From an uncultured Phascolarctobacterium sp. (GTDB lineage Bacteria > Bacillota > Negativicutes > Acidaminococcales > Acidaminococcaceae): a DNA stretch of 12,460 nucleotides. This document shows positions 5,634-11,549 of this stretch, piece by piece. The position numbers were made by a program, and so were the translations under genes. How positions within the stretch are numbered: the first letter of the stretch is position 1; each line of letters begins with the position of its first letter. The DNA lies in the NCBI GenBank assembly GCA_900544885.1, contig UQWU01000047.1, positions 1 through 12,460 of the forward strand. The letters run 5' to 3'. Below the pieces are notes generated by a model. The model was not told where the DNA came from. It searched no databases and was given only the letters and a program-made list of their open reading frames with translations.

Positions 5634-6578
5634 ATGAAAACTAGATTTACTGAACTTTTAGGTATTAAATATCCGATTATTCAAGGCGGTATGGCTTGGA
5701 CTAGTGATGCTAATCTGGCAGCAGCTGTTTCTAATGCTGGTGGTGCAGGCATTATTGGTAGTGGCGGACGTACTACTGAATGGACTCGTGAAGAAATCCG
5801 CAAAGCTAAAAGCTTGACTGATAAACCATTTGGCGTTAACGTTATGTTGATGGCACCCAATATTGCGGAAATCATTGATATGCTGTGCGAAGAAAAAGTA
5901 GCTTTTGTTACTTTAGGTGCTGGTAACCCTGTCCCGCATATCGCAAAATTCCACGAAGCCGGTATTAAGGTTATTCCGGTTGTACCTAATGTAAAACTGG
6001 CTCAACGTATCGAAGCTGCCGGTGCTGATGCTATGGTTATCGAAGGTATGGAAGCAGGCGGTCACATCGGTAAACAAACTACTATGGCTCTGATGGAAAA
6101 TGTTCTACCATCCGTAAAAAGCGTTCCTGTTTTAGTAGCAGGCGGTATTAGCGATGGCCGTGCGATTGCTGCAGCTCTTTTAATGGGTGCTGACGGTGTA
6201 CAGATGGGCAGCCGTTTCCTTCTGACTATTGAATGTCCTGCTAATATTGCAGCGAAGGAAGCTATTGTAAAAGCAACCGATACCGATAGCGTAGCAACAG
6301 GTTTCAGCCGTAATCTTGGTGTACGTTGCCTGGCTAACGCTTTCACTGATGCATACACTGCTAAAGAAGTTGCCGGTGCACCGAAGGAAGAATTAATGGC
6401 TATGGGTGCAGGTACCAATAAGCGTGGTATTCTGGAAGGCGATATTGTTAACGGTACTGTAATGTGCGGTCAAAGCTTGAATGTTTTAAACGATATTCTG
6501 CCTTGTAAAGAAGTAATGGAGCGTTTAGTTGCCGAAGCTAAAGCTGCTATCGACCGCATTAAATCTATCGAATTTTAA
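5634..6578 (+). CDS. fabK: enoyl-[acyl-carrier-protein] reductase II FabK (FMN)
   Basis: The 314-residue TIM-barrel flavoprotein of the nitronate monooxygenase/FabK family performs the last reduction of each fatty-acid elongation round in the cytoplasm, using FMN and NAD(P)H. The N-terminus MKTRFTELLGIKYPIIQGGM, FGVNVMLMAP (about 63-72), GMEAGGHIGKQTT (His at about 144, the expected active-site region) and the phosphate-binding AGGISDGRA and GADGVQMGSRF loops all match FabK closely. Length is normal. FabK, unlike FabI, is known to be insensitive to triclosan. The gene stands alone here rather than in a fab cluster. A related nitronate monooxygenase is the alternative, but the EGMEAGGHIG motif favours FabK. 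Confidence 0.9.
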   Translation: MKTRFTELLGIKYPIIQGGMAWTSDANLAAAVSNAGGAGIIGSGGRTTEWTREEIRKAKSLTDKPFGVNVMLMAPNIAEIIDMLCEEKVAFVTLGAGNPVPHIAKFHEAGIKVIPVVPNVKLAQRIEAAGADAMVIEGMEAGGHIGKQTTMALMENVLPSVKSVPVLVAGGISDGRAIAAALLMGADGVQMGSRFLLTIECPANIAAKEAIVKATDTDSVATGFSRNLGVRCLANAFTDAYTAKEVAGAPKEELMAMGAGTNKRGILEGDIVNGTVMCGQSLNVLNDILPCKEVMERLVAEAKAAIDRIKSIEF

Positions 6579-6663
6579 AGTAGTTAGTTGGAACATTCTT
6601 CCTTTTATTATGTATAAAATAACATATTAGATGATGTAGTGATTAATATTACCGGAAGGATAA

Positions 6664-6831
6664 AAGGATGAGTAAGCAGGTATAGACTGTAAGACAACTA
6701 GCGTCGATTAATCATCAGCGATAAGGCAAGGCAGGCAAGATCGAACCCTTGCAAGACTGCTAACCATTGGCTGAAGTCTATTGCCAGCAACTGTAACACT
6801 AATAAAATAATTGTTGTTTTCATAGTGTTAC
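6664..6831 (+). ncRNA. possible structured RNA of unknown class
   Basis: No convincing gene lies in 6579-6890. The stretch has nested complementarity. ATAGACT (6682-6688) pairs with AGTCTAT (6775-6781). Inside it, GCAG-GCAAG (6731-6739) pairs with CTTGC...CTGC (6748-6760). Downstream, GTAACACTA (6793-6801) pairs with TAGTGTTAC (6823-6831). It does not match the riboswitch, T-box, tmRNA or SRP core sequences I know, and there is no T-run. A five-codon reading frame (MSKQV) with a good ribosome site starts at 6668. It may be a decayed element rather than an RNA gene. Confidence 0.3.
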
Positions 6832-6857
6832 CCGTAGTTTAATATTGTTAAAAGGTT

Positions 6858-6875
6858 GGGCGGAAAAATCCGCCC
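6858..6875 (-). terminator. hairpin after the minus-strand small ORF
   Basis: GGGCGGA and TCCGCCC form seven pairs around four A. On the minus strand the hairpin begins 15 bases beyond the small ORF's stop and is followed by AACCTTTT; on the plus strand TTT follows. It is best read as the end of the small ORF transcript, perhaps acting in both directions. Confidence 0.55.
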
Positions 6876-6890
6876 TTTGCCCTCTACCGA

Positions 6891-7013
6891 TTACTTTTTG
6901 TCGTTGTTGTCGGTGGGGGCTTTTTCCTTTTTATACGCCTGTCGCAAGCCGTACAGTGCAATAATAATATTGACCGGGCTTTCTACAGCGTAAAGGATGT
7001 TATTTATATCCAC
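6891..7013 (-). CDS. 40-residue peptide with hydrophobic core
   Basis: GTG at 7013 opens MDINNILYAVESPVNIIIAL, then YGLRQAYKKEKAPTDNNDKK: a hydrophobic stretch of about 15-20 residues followed by a basic and polar tail. A short AGGT ribosome-like site lies about five bases before GTG, and a terminator hairpin follows the stop. The size and layout resemble small membrane peptides such as holin-like or type I toxins, but I do not recognise the sequence, and the hydrophobic part is interrupted by Glu and Pro. The hairpin and composition support it; homology is untested. Confidence 0.4.
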   Translation of the reverse strand: MDINNILYAVESPVNIIIALYGLRQAYKKEKAPTDNNDKK

Positions 7014-7128
7014 GGTGTACCTACGTTCTTAAGAATGCAAAATAAGACCAATGTCGTTATAAACTGTGATATGACCTTGTTCTTACACTATGTTATTATA
7101 TAAGTAAAGAAAATAAGGTGGTGATGAT

Positions 7129-7278
7129 ATGAGCAATGACAAGCAAACAGTATTTCAAATTAGAATACAATCAGAACTAAAAGAAGCGTTTAAGGCTGAA
7201 TGCTTAAGACAGTACAAAACGCCTTCAGACGTTTTAAGGGGTCTGATGTTCGAATGGCTGCAAAAACAAAAAGAATAG
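7129..7278 (+). CDS. ribbon-helix-helix DNA-binding protein, 49 residues
   Basis: ATG 7129 follows AAGGTGG by eight bases. The product has the ribbon-helix-helix pattern: a beta strand (TVFQIRI), helix A (SELKEAFKAECLRQ), the turn YKTPSDV and helix B (LRGLMFEWLQKQ). Such proteins bind DNA as dimers and are often the antitoxin and autorepressor of toxin-antitoxin pairs. The next ORF starts 12 bases downstream, so they look like one operon. No toxin gene is recognisable beside it. AT-rich DNA at 7078-7103 (TTGTTC, then TATTATATAA) may hold the promoter. Confidence 0.7.
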   Translation: MSNDKQTVFQIRIQSELKEAFKAECLRQYKTPSDVLRGLMFEWLQKQKE

Positions 7279-7290
7279 GAGTAGTAGGAA

Positions 7291-7596
7291 CTGACTAGCA
7301 AAGAATTAGCTAAAGAATTAATTGAGCGAATTCCAGAATCGAAAATGTACTACATTCTAGCATTTTTACAAGGTGCAGCAATTCCAGATGAAGCCACAAA
7401 TAGAGAAACTTTAGAAGCAATTGAAGAACTGGAAAGCGGAAAAGGCGAATGTTTCGAAGGGTTAACAAAAGATTTTTTTGCAAATATGTATGTCGTTGAC
7501 GGTATTGCATACGCAGGCGACCCAAAGCCGATGTTAAAGGTTGTTGCCGTAAGAGCATTGGCAGATTGGAAGTTGTGGCTAAAATTTAAAGTATAG
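7291..7596 (+). pseudogene. decayed antitoxin-like / DUF2442-like ORF with CTG start
   Basis: The frame opens with CTG ACT AGC AAA GAA at 7291, nine bases after AGGAG. A normal ATG appears only at 7345, inside what looks like the conserved start (TSKELAKELIERIPESKMYY). The first 68 residues resemble small antitoxin-like proteins of Firmicutes. The last part (MYVVDGIAYAGDPKPMLKVV, then DWKLWLKF) resembles the beginning of a DUF2442 protein, normally a separate gene, and stops after about 36 residues, where the family continues with a Gly-Glu-rich half. Loss of the ATG, fusion and truncation together suggest decay, with the IS200/IS605-like remnant close behind. Family comparisons are from memory. 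Confidence 0.55.
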
Positions 7597-7613
7597 TTTT
7601 GTTATCACAAAAC
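7596..7613. repeat. hairpin GTTTTGT-tatc-ACAAAAC
   Basis: A seven-pair perfect hairpin right at the end of the truncated ORF. A second weak one follows (AGCAT/ATGCT, about 7619-7639). They could be a weak terminator or the left-end hairpin of the IS200/IS605-like remnant. Confidence 0.4.
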
Positions 7614-7655
7614 ATAAAAGCATTGATAAACAAAATGCTAAATTATTATATAATT

Positions 7656-7750
7656 CAGGCTAGGGACTAGCCGTAGAGCTTGGTAAATATAGTTAGGTTA
7701 CTAACTACTTCCCAAGAAGCTCCCACTTCTTAAAGTGGTGAGTGGTTCAT
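7656..7750 (+). ncRNA. IS200/IS605 right end / TnpB omega-RNA-like remnant without tnpB
   Basis: The stretch resembles the conserved 3' scaffold of TnpB guide RNAs, which overlaps the right end of IS200/IS605 elements: the phrases GACTAGCCGTAGAGCTTGGTA, CTACTTCCCAAGAAGC and TCCCACTTCTTAAAGTGG, ending in GAGTGGTTCAT. It folds well. GGCTAG/CTAGCC pairs at 7658-7672, TAGTTAG/CTAACTA at 7690-7707 and CCACTT/AAGTGG at 7723-7738. A closing stem GAGCTT/AAGCTC joins 7676-7681 to 7717-7722. No tnpA or tnpB lies nearby. By analogy the guide would begin just after 7750. TATAAT at 7649-7654, directly before it, may be a -10 box. Recognition is from memory of such elements. Confidence 0.6.
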
Positions 7751-7820
7751 GGTTTTAGATTTTTGAATTACTATTATCCTTATAAGAAATAAATATCGTT
7801 ATTAGAGATTGTTGTAAAAG

Positions 7821-7858
7821 CAGTGTATCGAGGTCTTTTTAGATACACTGTTTTTTTT
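7821..7858 (+). terminator. rho-independent terminator
   Basis: CAGTGTATC pairs perfectly with GATACACTG (7842-7850), followed by eight T. It ends any transcript from the ribbon-helix-helix and omega-RNA-like region and insulates the exbB promoter. Confidence 0.85.
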
Positions 7859-7892
7859 CTTGTAAACTTTTGGAATATGAAATTATTGCAAC

Positions 7893-7923
7893 TTGACTGT
7901 TTTTGATTATCGTTGTATAATCA
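7893..7923 (+). promoter_or_regulatory. exbB operon promoter with overlapping dyad
   Basis: TTGACT (7893-7898) and TATAAT (7916-7921) are 17 bases apart, a near-consensus sigma-A promoter. The dyad TGATTAT-cgttgt-ATAATCA (7904-7923) covers the spacer and -10 box, a good place for a repressor. It is not a convincing Fur box. The leader to ATG 8040 is about 110 bases and contains ATTGAT/ATCAAT (7929-7954) and no recognised riboswitch. Confidence 0.7.
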
Positions 7924-8039
7924 CATTATTGATTATTAGCAATATATATCAATTGAGGAGCAGAACGATAATAAATTGCTGGCTTTTGCCCAAAAAAATG
8001 TGTGATTTTTTTGACGAAAATAAGAAAGAGGGTTGTATG

Positions 8040-8684
8040 ATGAGTATTTTTACTGGTGCTATTGATTATTTTATTAAGGGTGGTCCCTGCATGTGGCCGT
8101 TGCTGCTGTGTTCTTTTGTAGCCATTGCCATCGGTGTAGAGCGCTATCTGTACTTCAAAAAAGCAATTTCCGGTACTCATTTTGCTGTTACCTTCTGCCG
8201 TATGATGAATGATTTCAATATTGTCGGAGCCCGCGAATTTGCTGGTGAGGCTCAAGGTGAGGGTGCTAAATTAGCAGTCAGAATTCTGGATGCTAAAGAG
8301 GATATCGGCAACCGTGTGGAATCTATTGTTTATTCTAAAGCAGATCGTATTTTAGATGGCCTGGAAAAAAATCTGAACTATTTGGGCGTAGTTATTGGTC
8401 TGGCACCGATGCTTGGCCTGCTGGGTACTATTACTGGTATGATTTCTTCTTTTAATGCTTTGAACGAAAGAACTCAAAACCCTATGGCTGTAACCGCAGG
8501 TATCGGTGAAGCTTTGATTACTACTGTATTCGGTCTGTGTATTGCGATTATGGGTATGTGTATCCATGCTTATTTATCTGGTAAAATTAAAACTGAATCC
8601 TTAAATCTGGACGAAATTGCCAGCACCTTAGTTAACATCGTGCAAGCCAAAGATGCTGCATATGGCGAAAATACTAAACACTAA
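8040..8684 (+). CDS. exbB: TonB-system energising protein ExbB (MotA/TolQ/ExbB family)
   Basis: An inner-membrane proton-channel subunit which, with ExbD, powers TonB. ATG 8040 is chosen because AAGAGGG lies seven bases upstream and the product then starts like the family (MSIFTGAIDYFIKGG); the frame is open further upstream across the promoter. Of the 214 residues, three membrane segments are visible: about 18-36 (MWPLLLCSFVAIAIGVERY), 115-138 (GVVIGLAPMLGLLGTITGMI) and 165-183. The second carries the family signature APMLGLLGTITGMI, and TAGIGEALITTVFGL precedes the third. First gene of exbB-exbD-tonB, 14 bases before exbD. TolQ is the alternative, but the tonB gene next door favours ExbB. 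Confidence 0.92.
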   Translation: MSIFTGAIDYFIKGGPCMWPLLLCSFVAIAIGVERYLYFKKAISGTHFAVTFCRMMNDFNIVGAREFAGEAQGEGAKLAVRILDAKEDIGNRVESIVYSKADRILDGLEKNLNYLGVVIGLAPMLGLLGTITGMISSFNALNERTQNPMAVTAGIGEALITTVFGLCIAIMGMCIHAYLSGKIKTESLNLDEIASTLVNIVQAKDAAYGENTKH

Positions 8685-8698
8685 GGGGCGGTGAGAAT

Positions 8699-9115
8699 AT
8701 GCGTAGACGTCGTAAGAGATTGCTGAGAACTCCTGAGATTATGCTCAGCCCGATGATTGATATGATTTTCCTGCTGCTGGTTTTCTTCATTATCAGTACC
8801 ATGTACATGAGTGAAGTAAAAACTATTCCTATCCGTTTGCCGGTAGCACAACATTCTGAAAATGTCAGCAAGAGCAATTTTAATGTCAGCATTAAAAAAG
8901 ATGGCTCCATTTATCTGGATGAACAAAAAATCGAGCTAGATATGCTGGTAGCGAATGCTGCTACTGAAAGTAAAAGAGATTCTTCCTTCTCTGTAATTAT
9001 TCGTGCTGAAGGCGATGCCGATTACAAAACTGTTATTCAATTAATGGATAAGCTGAAAGGTGCCGGTGTGACCCGTTTTGGATTGGCTACCGATGTAGGT
9101 GGCGGCAATGAATGA
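8699..9115 (+). CDS. exbD: TonB-system protein ExbD (TolR family)
   Basis: A 138-residue single-span inner-membrane partner of ExbB. The basic N-terminus RRRRKR sets cytoplasmic orientation. The segment LSPMIDMIFLLLVFFIIST (about 17-35) carries the conserved proton-transfer aspartate (Asp21). The periplasmic domain follows, with the usual IxxDGxIYLD and VIIRAEGDADYKTVIQLMDK pattern. GGGGCGGTGAG lies just before ATG 8699. Its last eight bases overlap the tonB start, so translation is probably coupled. Length and motifs are normal. Confidence 0.93.
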   Translation: MRRRRKRLLRTPEIMLSPMIDMIFLLLVFFIISTMYMSEVKTIPIRLPVAQHSENVSKSNFNVSIKKDGSIYLDEQKIELDMLVANAATESKRDSSFSVIIRAEGDADYKTVIQLMDKLKGAGVTRFGLATDVGGGNE

Positions 9116-9824
9116 TGAACAAAAACGTTTAGGCAAGGGCTTTGCCGTAGCACTTGCTGTGCATTTGGTGGCTGCCATAGTCATTGGTGTGTTCGGTTAT
9201 CGCTTTGTTACCCGTCCGCCTGAGGTTTTGGAAGTAACCTTGTCAGGTAGTGGCGGTAGTCAGGCTGCTGATTCCGAAGAAATAGAAGAGCAGGTCGAGC
9301 AGGAGGATAATAGTATCATGCACAGTATTGATGATATTATTGATAAACGCCTGAAGCCTGAAATCCAACATAAAAAAGTCGTTAAAAAGGCTGCGAAGGC
9401 TACAACCAATAACAATACCTCCACTAGCTCTAATGCCGGCAACGGTCAGGGCAGCGGAACTAATAATGAACAGGGTAGTGGCAGCGGTAATGGCGAAGGT
9501 GATGGACAGGGTAGTGGTAATGATAGTGGTGAAGGCCGTGGCGTTCCAGTAACTCCGCCACGCATTATTTCTGCTAGTGAACCGCGTTATCCTAGCAATT
9601 TGCGTAACCAAGGTATCGAAGGTACCGCAGGTATCCGTATGCTGGTAGGTGCTGACGGACGCGTACAGGAGGCTTCTGTGGTAAGCTCCTCCGGTTATCC
9701 GGAAATGGACGAATCGGCCGTTAATGCAGTATATAAATGGCGCTTTAGTCCTGCAAAAGATAAATATGGTAAAAAGGCTGCTTGCTACGTAACCCGTGGC
9801 ATCCGCTTCAGCTTAAGACGCTAA
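9108..9824 (+). CDS. tonB: TonB energy-transducing protein with Gly/Ser/Asn linker
   Basis: An inner-membrane-anchored protein that spans the periplasm and opens outer-membrane TonB-dependent receptors. ATG 9108 overlaps the exbD end and has AGGTGG just upstream; a GTG at 9099 is possible. A single N-terminal anchor (about 10-30, FAVALAVHLVAAIVIGVFGY) is followed by an acidic region, a basic stretch (KKVVKKAAKA), then a low-complexity linker of about 45 residues built of G, S, N, Q, E and D (GQGSGTNNEQGSGSGNGEG). The C-terminal TonB domain starts at SEPRYPSNLRNQGIEG and includes SSGYPEMDESAVNAVYKWRF. The linker replaces the usual Pro-Glu/Pro-Lys rod. No receptor gene is in the window. Confidence 0.92.
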   Translation: MNDEQKRLGKGFAVALAVHLVAAIVIGVFGYRFVTRPPEVLEVTLSGSGGSQAADSEEIEEQVEQEDNSIMHSIDDIIDKRLKPEIQHKKVVKKAAKATTNNNTSTSSNAGNGQGSGTNNEQGSGSGNGEGDGQGSGNDSGEGRGVPVTPPRIISASEPRYPSNLRNQGIEGTAGIRMLVGADGRVQEASVVSSSGYPEMDESAVNAVYKWRFSPAKDKYGKKAACYVTRGIRFSLRR

Positions 9825-9829
9825 AAGTT

Positions 9830-9869
9830 AACTGTCGATAAGTGCGAGAGCATTTGTCGGCAGTTTTTT
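9830..9869 (+). terminator. tonB operon terminator
   Basis: A nearly continuous 16-pair stem (AACTGTCGATAAGTGC against GCATTTGTCGGCAGTT, with three G-T pairs) closes on a GAGA tetraloop and ends in TTTTTTG. It lies six bases after the tonB stop. Confidence 0.88.
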
Positions 9870-9913
9870 GTTTTCGTTCGGAAGTATTATTATATTTAAA
9901 ACAATAATGTAAA

Positions 9914-9932
9914 GTAAATAATAATGATTAAC
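9914..9932. promoter_or_regulatory. Fur-box-like site upstream of cbiZ
   Basis: GTAAATAATAATGATTAAC agrees with the classical 19-bp Fur consensus at 14 positions by my count. It lies about 20 bases upstream of the cbiZ -35 box. The DNA is AT-rich, so chance agreement is a real risk. Confidence 0.25.
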
Positions 9933-9951
9933 AAAACTTTTGTATTATTAC

Positions 9952-9982
9952 TTGACAATATATTGAGTATATGGTTTATAAT
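9952..9982 (+). promoter_or_regulatory. cbiZ promoter
   Basis: TTGACA (9952-9957) and TATAAT (9977-9982) are both perfect hexamers but 19 bases apart, longer than ideal. The leader to ATG 10016 is only about 27 bases, so there is no room for a cobalamin riboswitch in the transcript. Confidence 0.6.
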
Positions 9983-10015
9983 TAATCAAATATCAAAAAG
10001 AAAAGAGGAAGTTTT

Positions 10016-11104
10016 ATGTCCGAGCATTTATGCACTTTATCCAATGGTGATAACGTGTATTTTTACGATAAAAGCATAGTTGTTTATTTTAAAGGTCAAC
10101 GTAAAGTGTTGAGCACCTCTGTTTATAACGGCGGCTACCATGAGGATTTTGACGCTGTTTATAATTATGATGCGAAGCTAGGAGCAGGTATGCCTTGTGA
10201 AATGCTGGCTGACACTTATTTAGAACATATGCGTCTGATTTCTAAGCGTCTAGCTCTAAATCCTGATAAAGTAAGCGGGATGGCAACAGCCGCCAGCATG
10301 GAAAATGTAGCTGTGGAAACATTAAAATATAAGGAGTTGACTGTCACTGCTATTGTTACCGGCGGTATTGAAACTAACGGCGGTAGAGTAGGTGATCCTG
10401 CTGATTATTATCGTCCTGTGGAAAAGCCTGATAAATTCGGCACCATTAATATTATGCTCTTGATGGACTGCGATATGCCTGAGGGTACTTTGGCTCGTGC
10501 CTTAGTAACTTGTACGGAGGCTAAGACTGCGGCTATTCAGGAGCTTTTAGAAGGCAGCAAATATTCTAATGGTATTGCGACTGGAAGTGGAACAGATACT
10601 ACGATTATCGTGGCAAATAGTGAAAGTCCGCTTTATCTGGAAGGTGCAGGTAAGCATAGTAAATTAGGCGAGTTGATTGGTCGTACTGTATTAAAAGCAG
10701 TTAAGCGTGCATTAGCCAAGCAATCCGGACTTACTCCTGAATGTCAGCATGATGTTTTCCGCCGCTTAAAACGCTTCGGTGTTATACCGCAAACTATGTG
10801 GCAGGAATATAGCAAAATGACAGGTGCGACAGTAAAACCGGAGTATTTAGTAGCAGCAGAAGACTTAGGGAAAGAAAATATGATGCTGTGTATGACATCC
10901 TTATATATTCATTTATTGGATCAGATGTTGTGGAAATTAATTTCTCCCAACGAAATGCAGGAGGCCGGACAACAGGTGCTGGACAATATTGCGGCTGTTT
11001 ACGGACAGGAAAAAGAAGTTATTACAGAACCTACTTTAGAGGGTATGTTGGCTGCGTGGAAGTTGCTCTTTAATAAGTTAGTAGCGGAAAAATTATCTGC
11101 ATAA
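10016..11104 (+). CDS. cbiZ: adenosylcobinamide amidohydrolase CbiZ, with C-terminal extension
   Basis: CbiZ removes the aminopropanol (or related) side chain from adenosylcobinamide or pseudocobalamin to give cobyric acid, which the cell can rebuild into its own cobamide. The family signature is clear: TNGGRVGDPADYY (about 123-135), GTINIMLLMDCDMPEGTLARALV, CTEAKTAAIQELLEGSKYSNGIATGSGTDTTIIVA and GAGKHSKLGELIGRTV, ending at about 240. About 120 further residues (TPECQHDVFRRLKRFGVIPQ to the end) form a helical extension beyond the usual domain; its role is unknown. AGAGGAAG precedes ATG 10016. It is a separate transcription unit from tonB, but TonB-driven corrinoid uptake followed by CbiZ remodelling makes a plausible salvage route. 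No cobalamin riboswitch or transporter is in the window. Confidence 0.88.
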   Translation: MSEHLCTLSNGDNVYFYDKSIVVYFKGQRKVLSTSVYNGGYHEDFDAVYNYDAKLGAGMPCEMLADTYLEHMRLISKRLALNPDKVSGMATAASMENVAVETLKYKELTVTAIVTGGIETNGGRVGDPADYYRPVEKPDKFGTINIMLLMDCDMPEGTLARALVTCTEAKTAAIQELLEGSKYSNGIATGSGTDTTIIVANSESPLYLEGAGKHSKLGELIGRTVLKAVKRALAKQSGLTPECQHDVFRRLKRFGVIPQTMWQEYSKMTGATVKPEYLVAAEDLGKENMMLCMTSLYIHLLDQMLWKLISPNEMQEAGQQVLDNIAAVYGQEKEVITEPTLEGMLAAWKLLFNKLVAEKLSA

Positions 11105-11112
11105 AATTTTGC

Positions 11113-11143
11113 TTGACTGTAAAGCAGGAATATAGTGTATATT
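11113..11143 (+). promoter_or_regulatory. promoter of the 11174 gene
   Basis: TTGACT (11113-11118) and TATATT (11138-11143), 19 bases apart, directly after the cbiZ stop. The long spacing makes it a modest match. There is no terminator between cbiZ and this site, so read-through is likely too. Confidence 0.45.
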
Positions 11144-11173
11144 AGAATTATCAGTAAGAAAGAGGTGATTTTA

Positions 11174-11500
11174 ATGACTAATTGTCATCCGAAATTTGAA
11201 ATTCCGACCGATCCCCACGGCAAACGCCGTTATGAAAGTGCTATGAAGCACGTAGAAGCTGCAAAAAAAGCAGGTAAATCTACCGAAGAAATTCATGCTA
11301 TCTTCAAAAAAGTAATGGAATTTAATCCTATGGATATCGATTCTATTCCTAAAGACGAAGCACATGCTAAATACCGCAGTGCTATGGTACATATGAAGGC
11401 TGCTCTGGAAAAGGGTAAAAGCAGTGCCGAAGCTCATGAAATAGCAAGAAAAATCCTCAATGGTGAAACTTCCGGCCATTGCAGTGCAAAAAAAGATTAA
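11174..11500 (+). CDS. hypothetical 108-residue protein of two repeated helical units
   Basis: ATG 11174 follows AGAGGTGA by about six bases; the frame is open a little further upstream but without a ribosome site. The product contains one unit twice. Residues about 13-50 (DPHGKRRYESAMKHVEAAKK, then AGKSTEEIHAIFKKVMEF) are mirrored at about 61-96 (DEAHAKYRSAMVHMKAALEK, then GKSSAEAHEIARKILNG). Each unit predicts as a helix, a GKS turn and a second helix. His and Cys residues at both ends (NCHPKF, GHCSAKKD) could bind metal, but that is speculation. No signal peptide or membrane segment. Family not recognised. It has its own promoter candidate and terminator, so it is probably expressed. Confidence 0.75.
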   Translation: MTNCHPKFEIPTDPHGKRRYESAMKHVEAAKKAGKSTEEIHAIFKKVMEFNPMDIDSIPKDEAHAKYRSAMVHMKAALEKGKSSAEAHEIARKILNGETSGHCSAKKD

Positions 11501-11510
11501 TATAAAAAAG

Positions 11511-11545
11511 CGTCAGTAAGCATTAAGCCTACTGACGTTTATTTT
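11511..11545. terminator. bidirectional terminator between convergent genes
   Basis: CGTCAGTA (11511-11518) pairs with TACTGACG (11530-11537), with two more pairs inside. A-rich DNA precedes it and TTTATTTTTT follows, so it serves the 11174 gene and the convergent merR-type gene. Confidence 0.8.
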
Positions 11546-11549
11546 TTGC

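Noticed and set aside
6735..6770. minus-strand tRNA or tmRNA 3' end, because GGTTCGAT appears in the reverse complement
   Set aside because: The flanking bases do not form a proper T-arm (the closing pairs fail), and no acceptor stem, anticodon arm or CCA is found.
6660..6835. cobalamin or other known riboswitch
   Set aside because: None of the conserved cores I know is present, and no gene follows on the same strand at a suitable distance.
7893..8039. longer ExbB starting at 7893
   Set aside because: That start lies inside the promoter. The extra 49 residues do not resemble ExbB, and the ribosome site AAGAGGG points to 8040.
9243..9611. minus-strand ORF opposite the TonB linker
   Set aside because: It is a Thr/Ile-rich shadow of the low-complexity linker, with no start signals.
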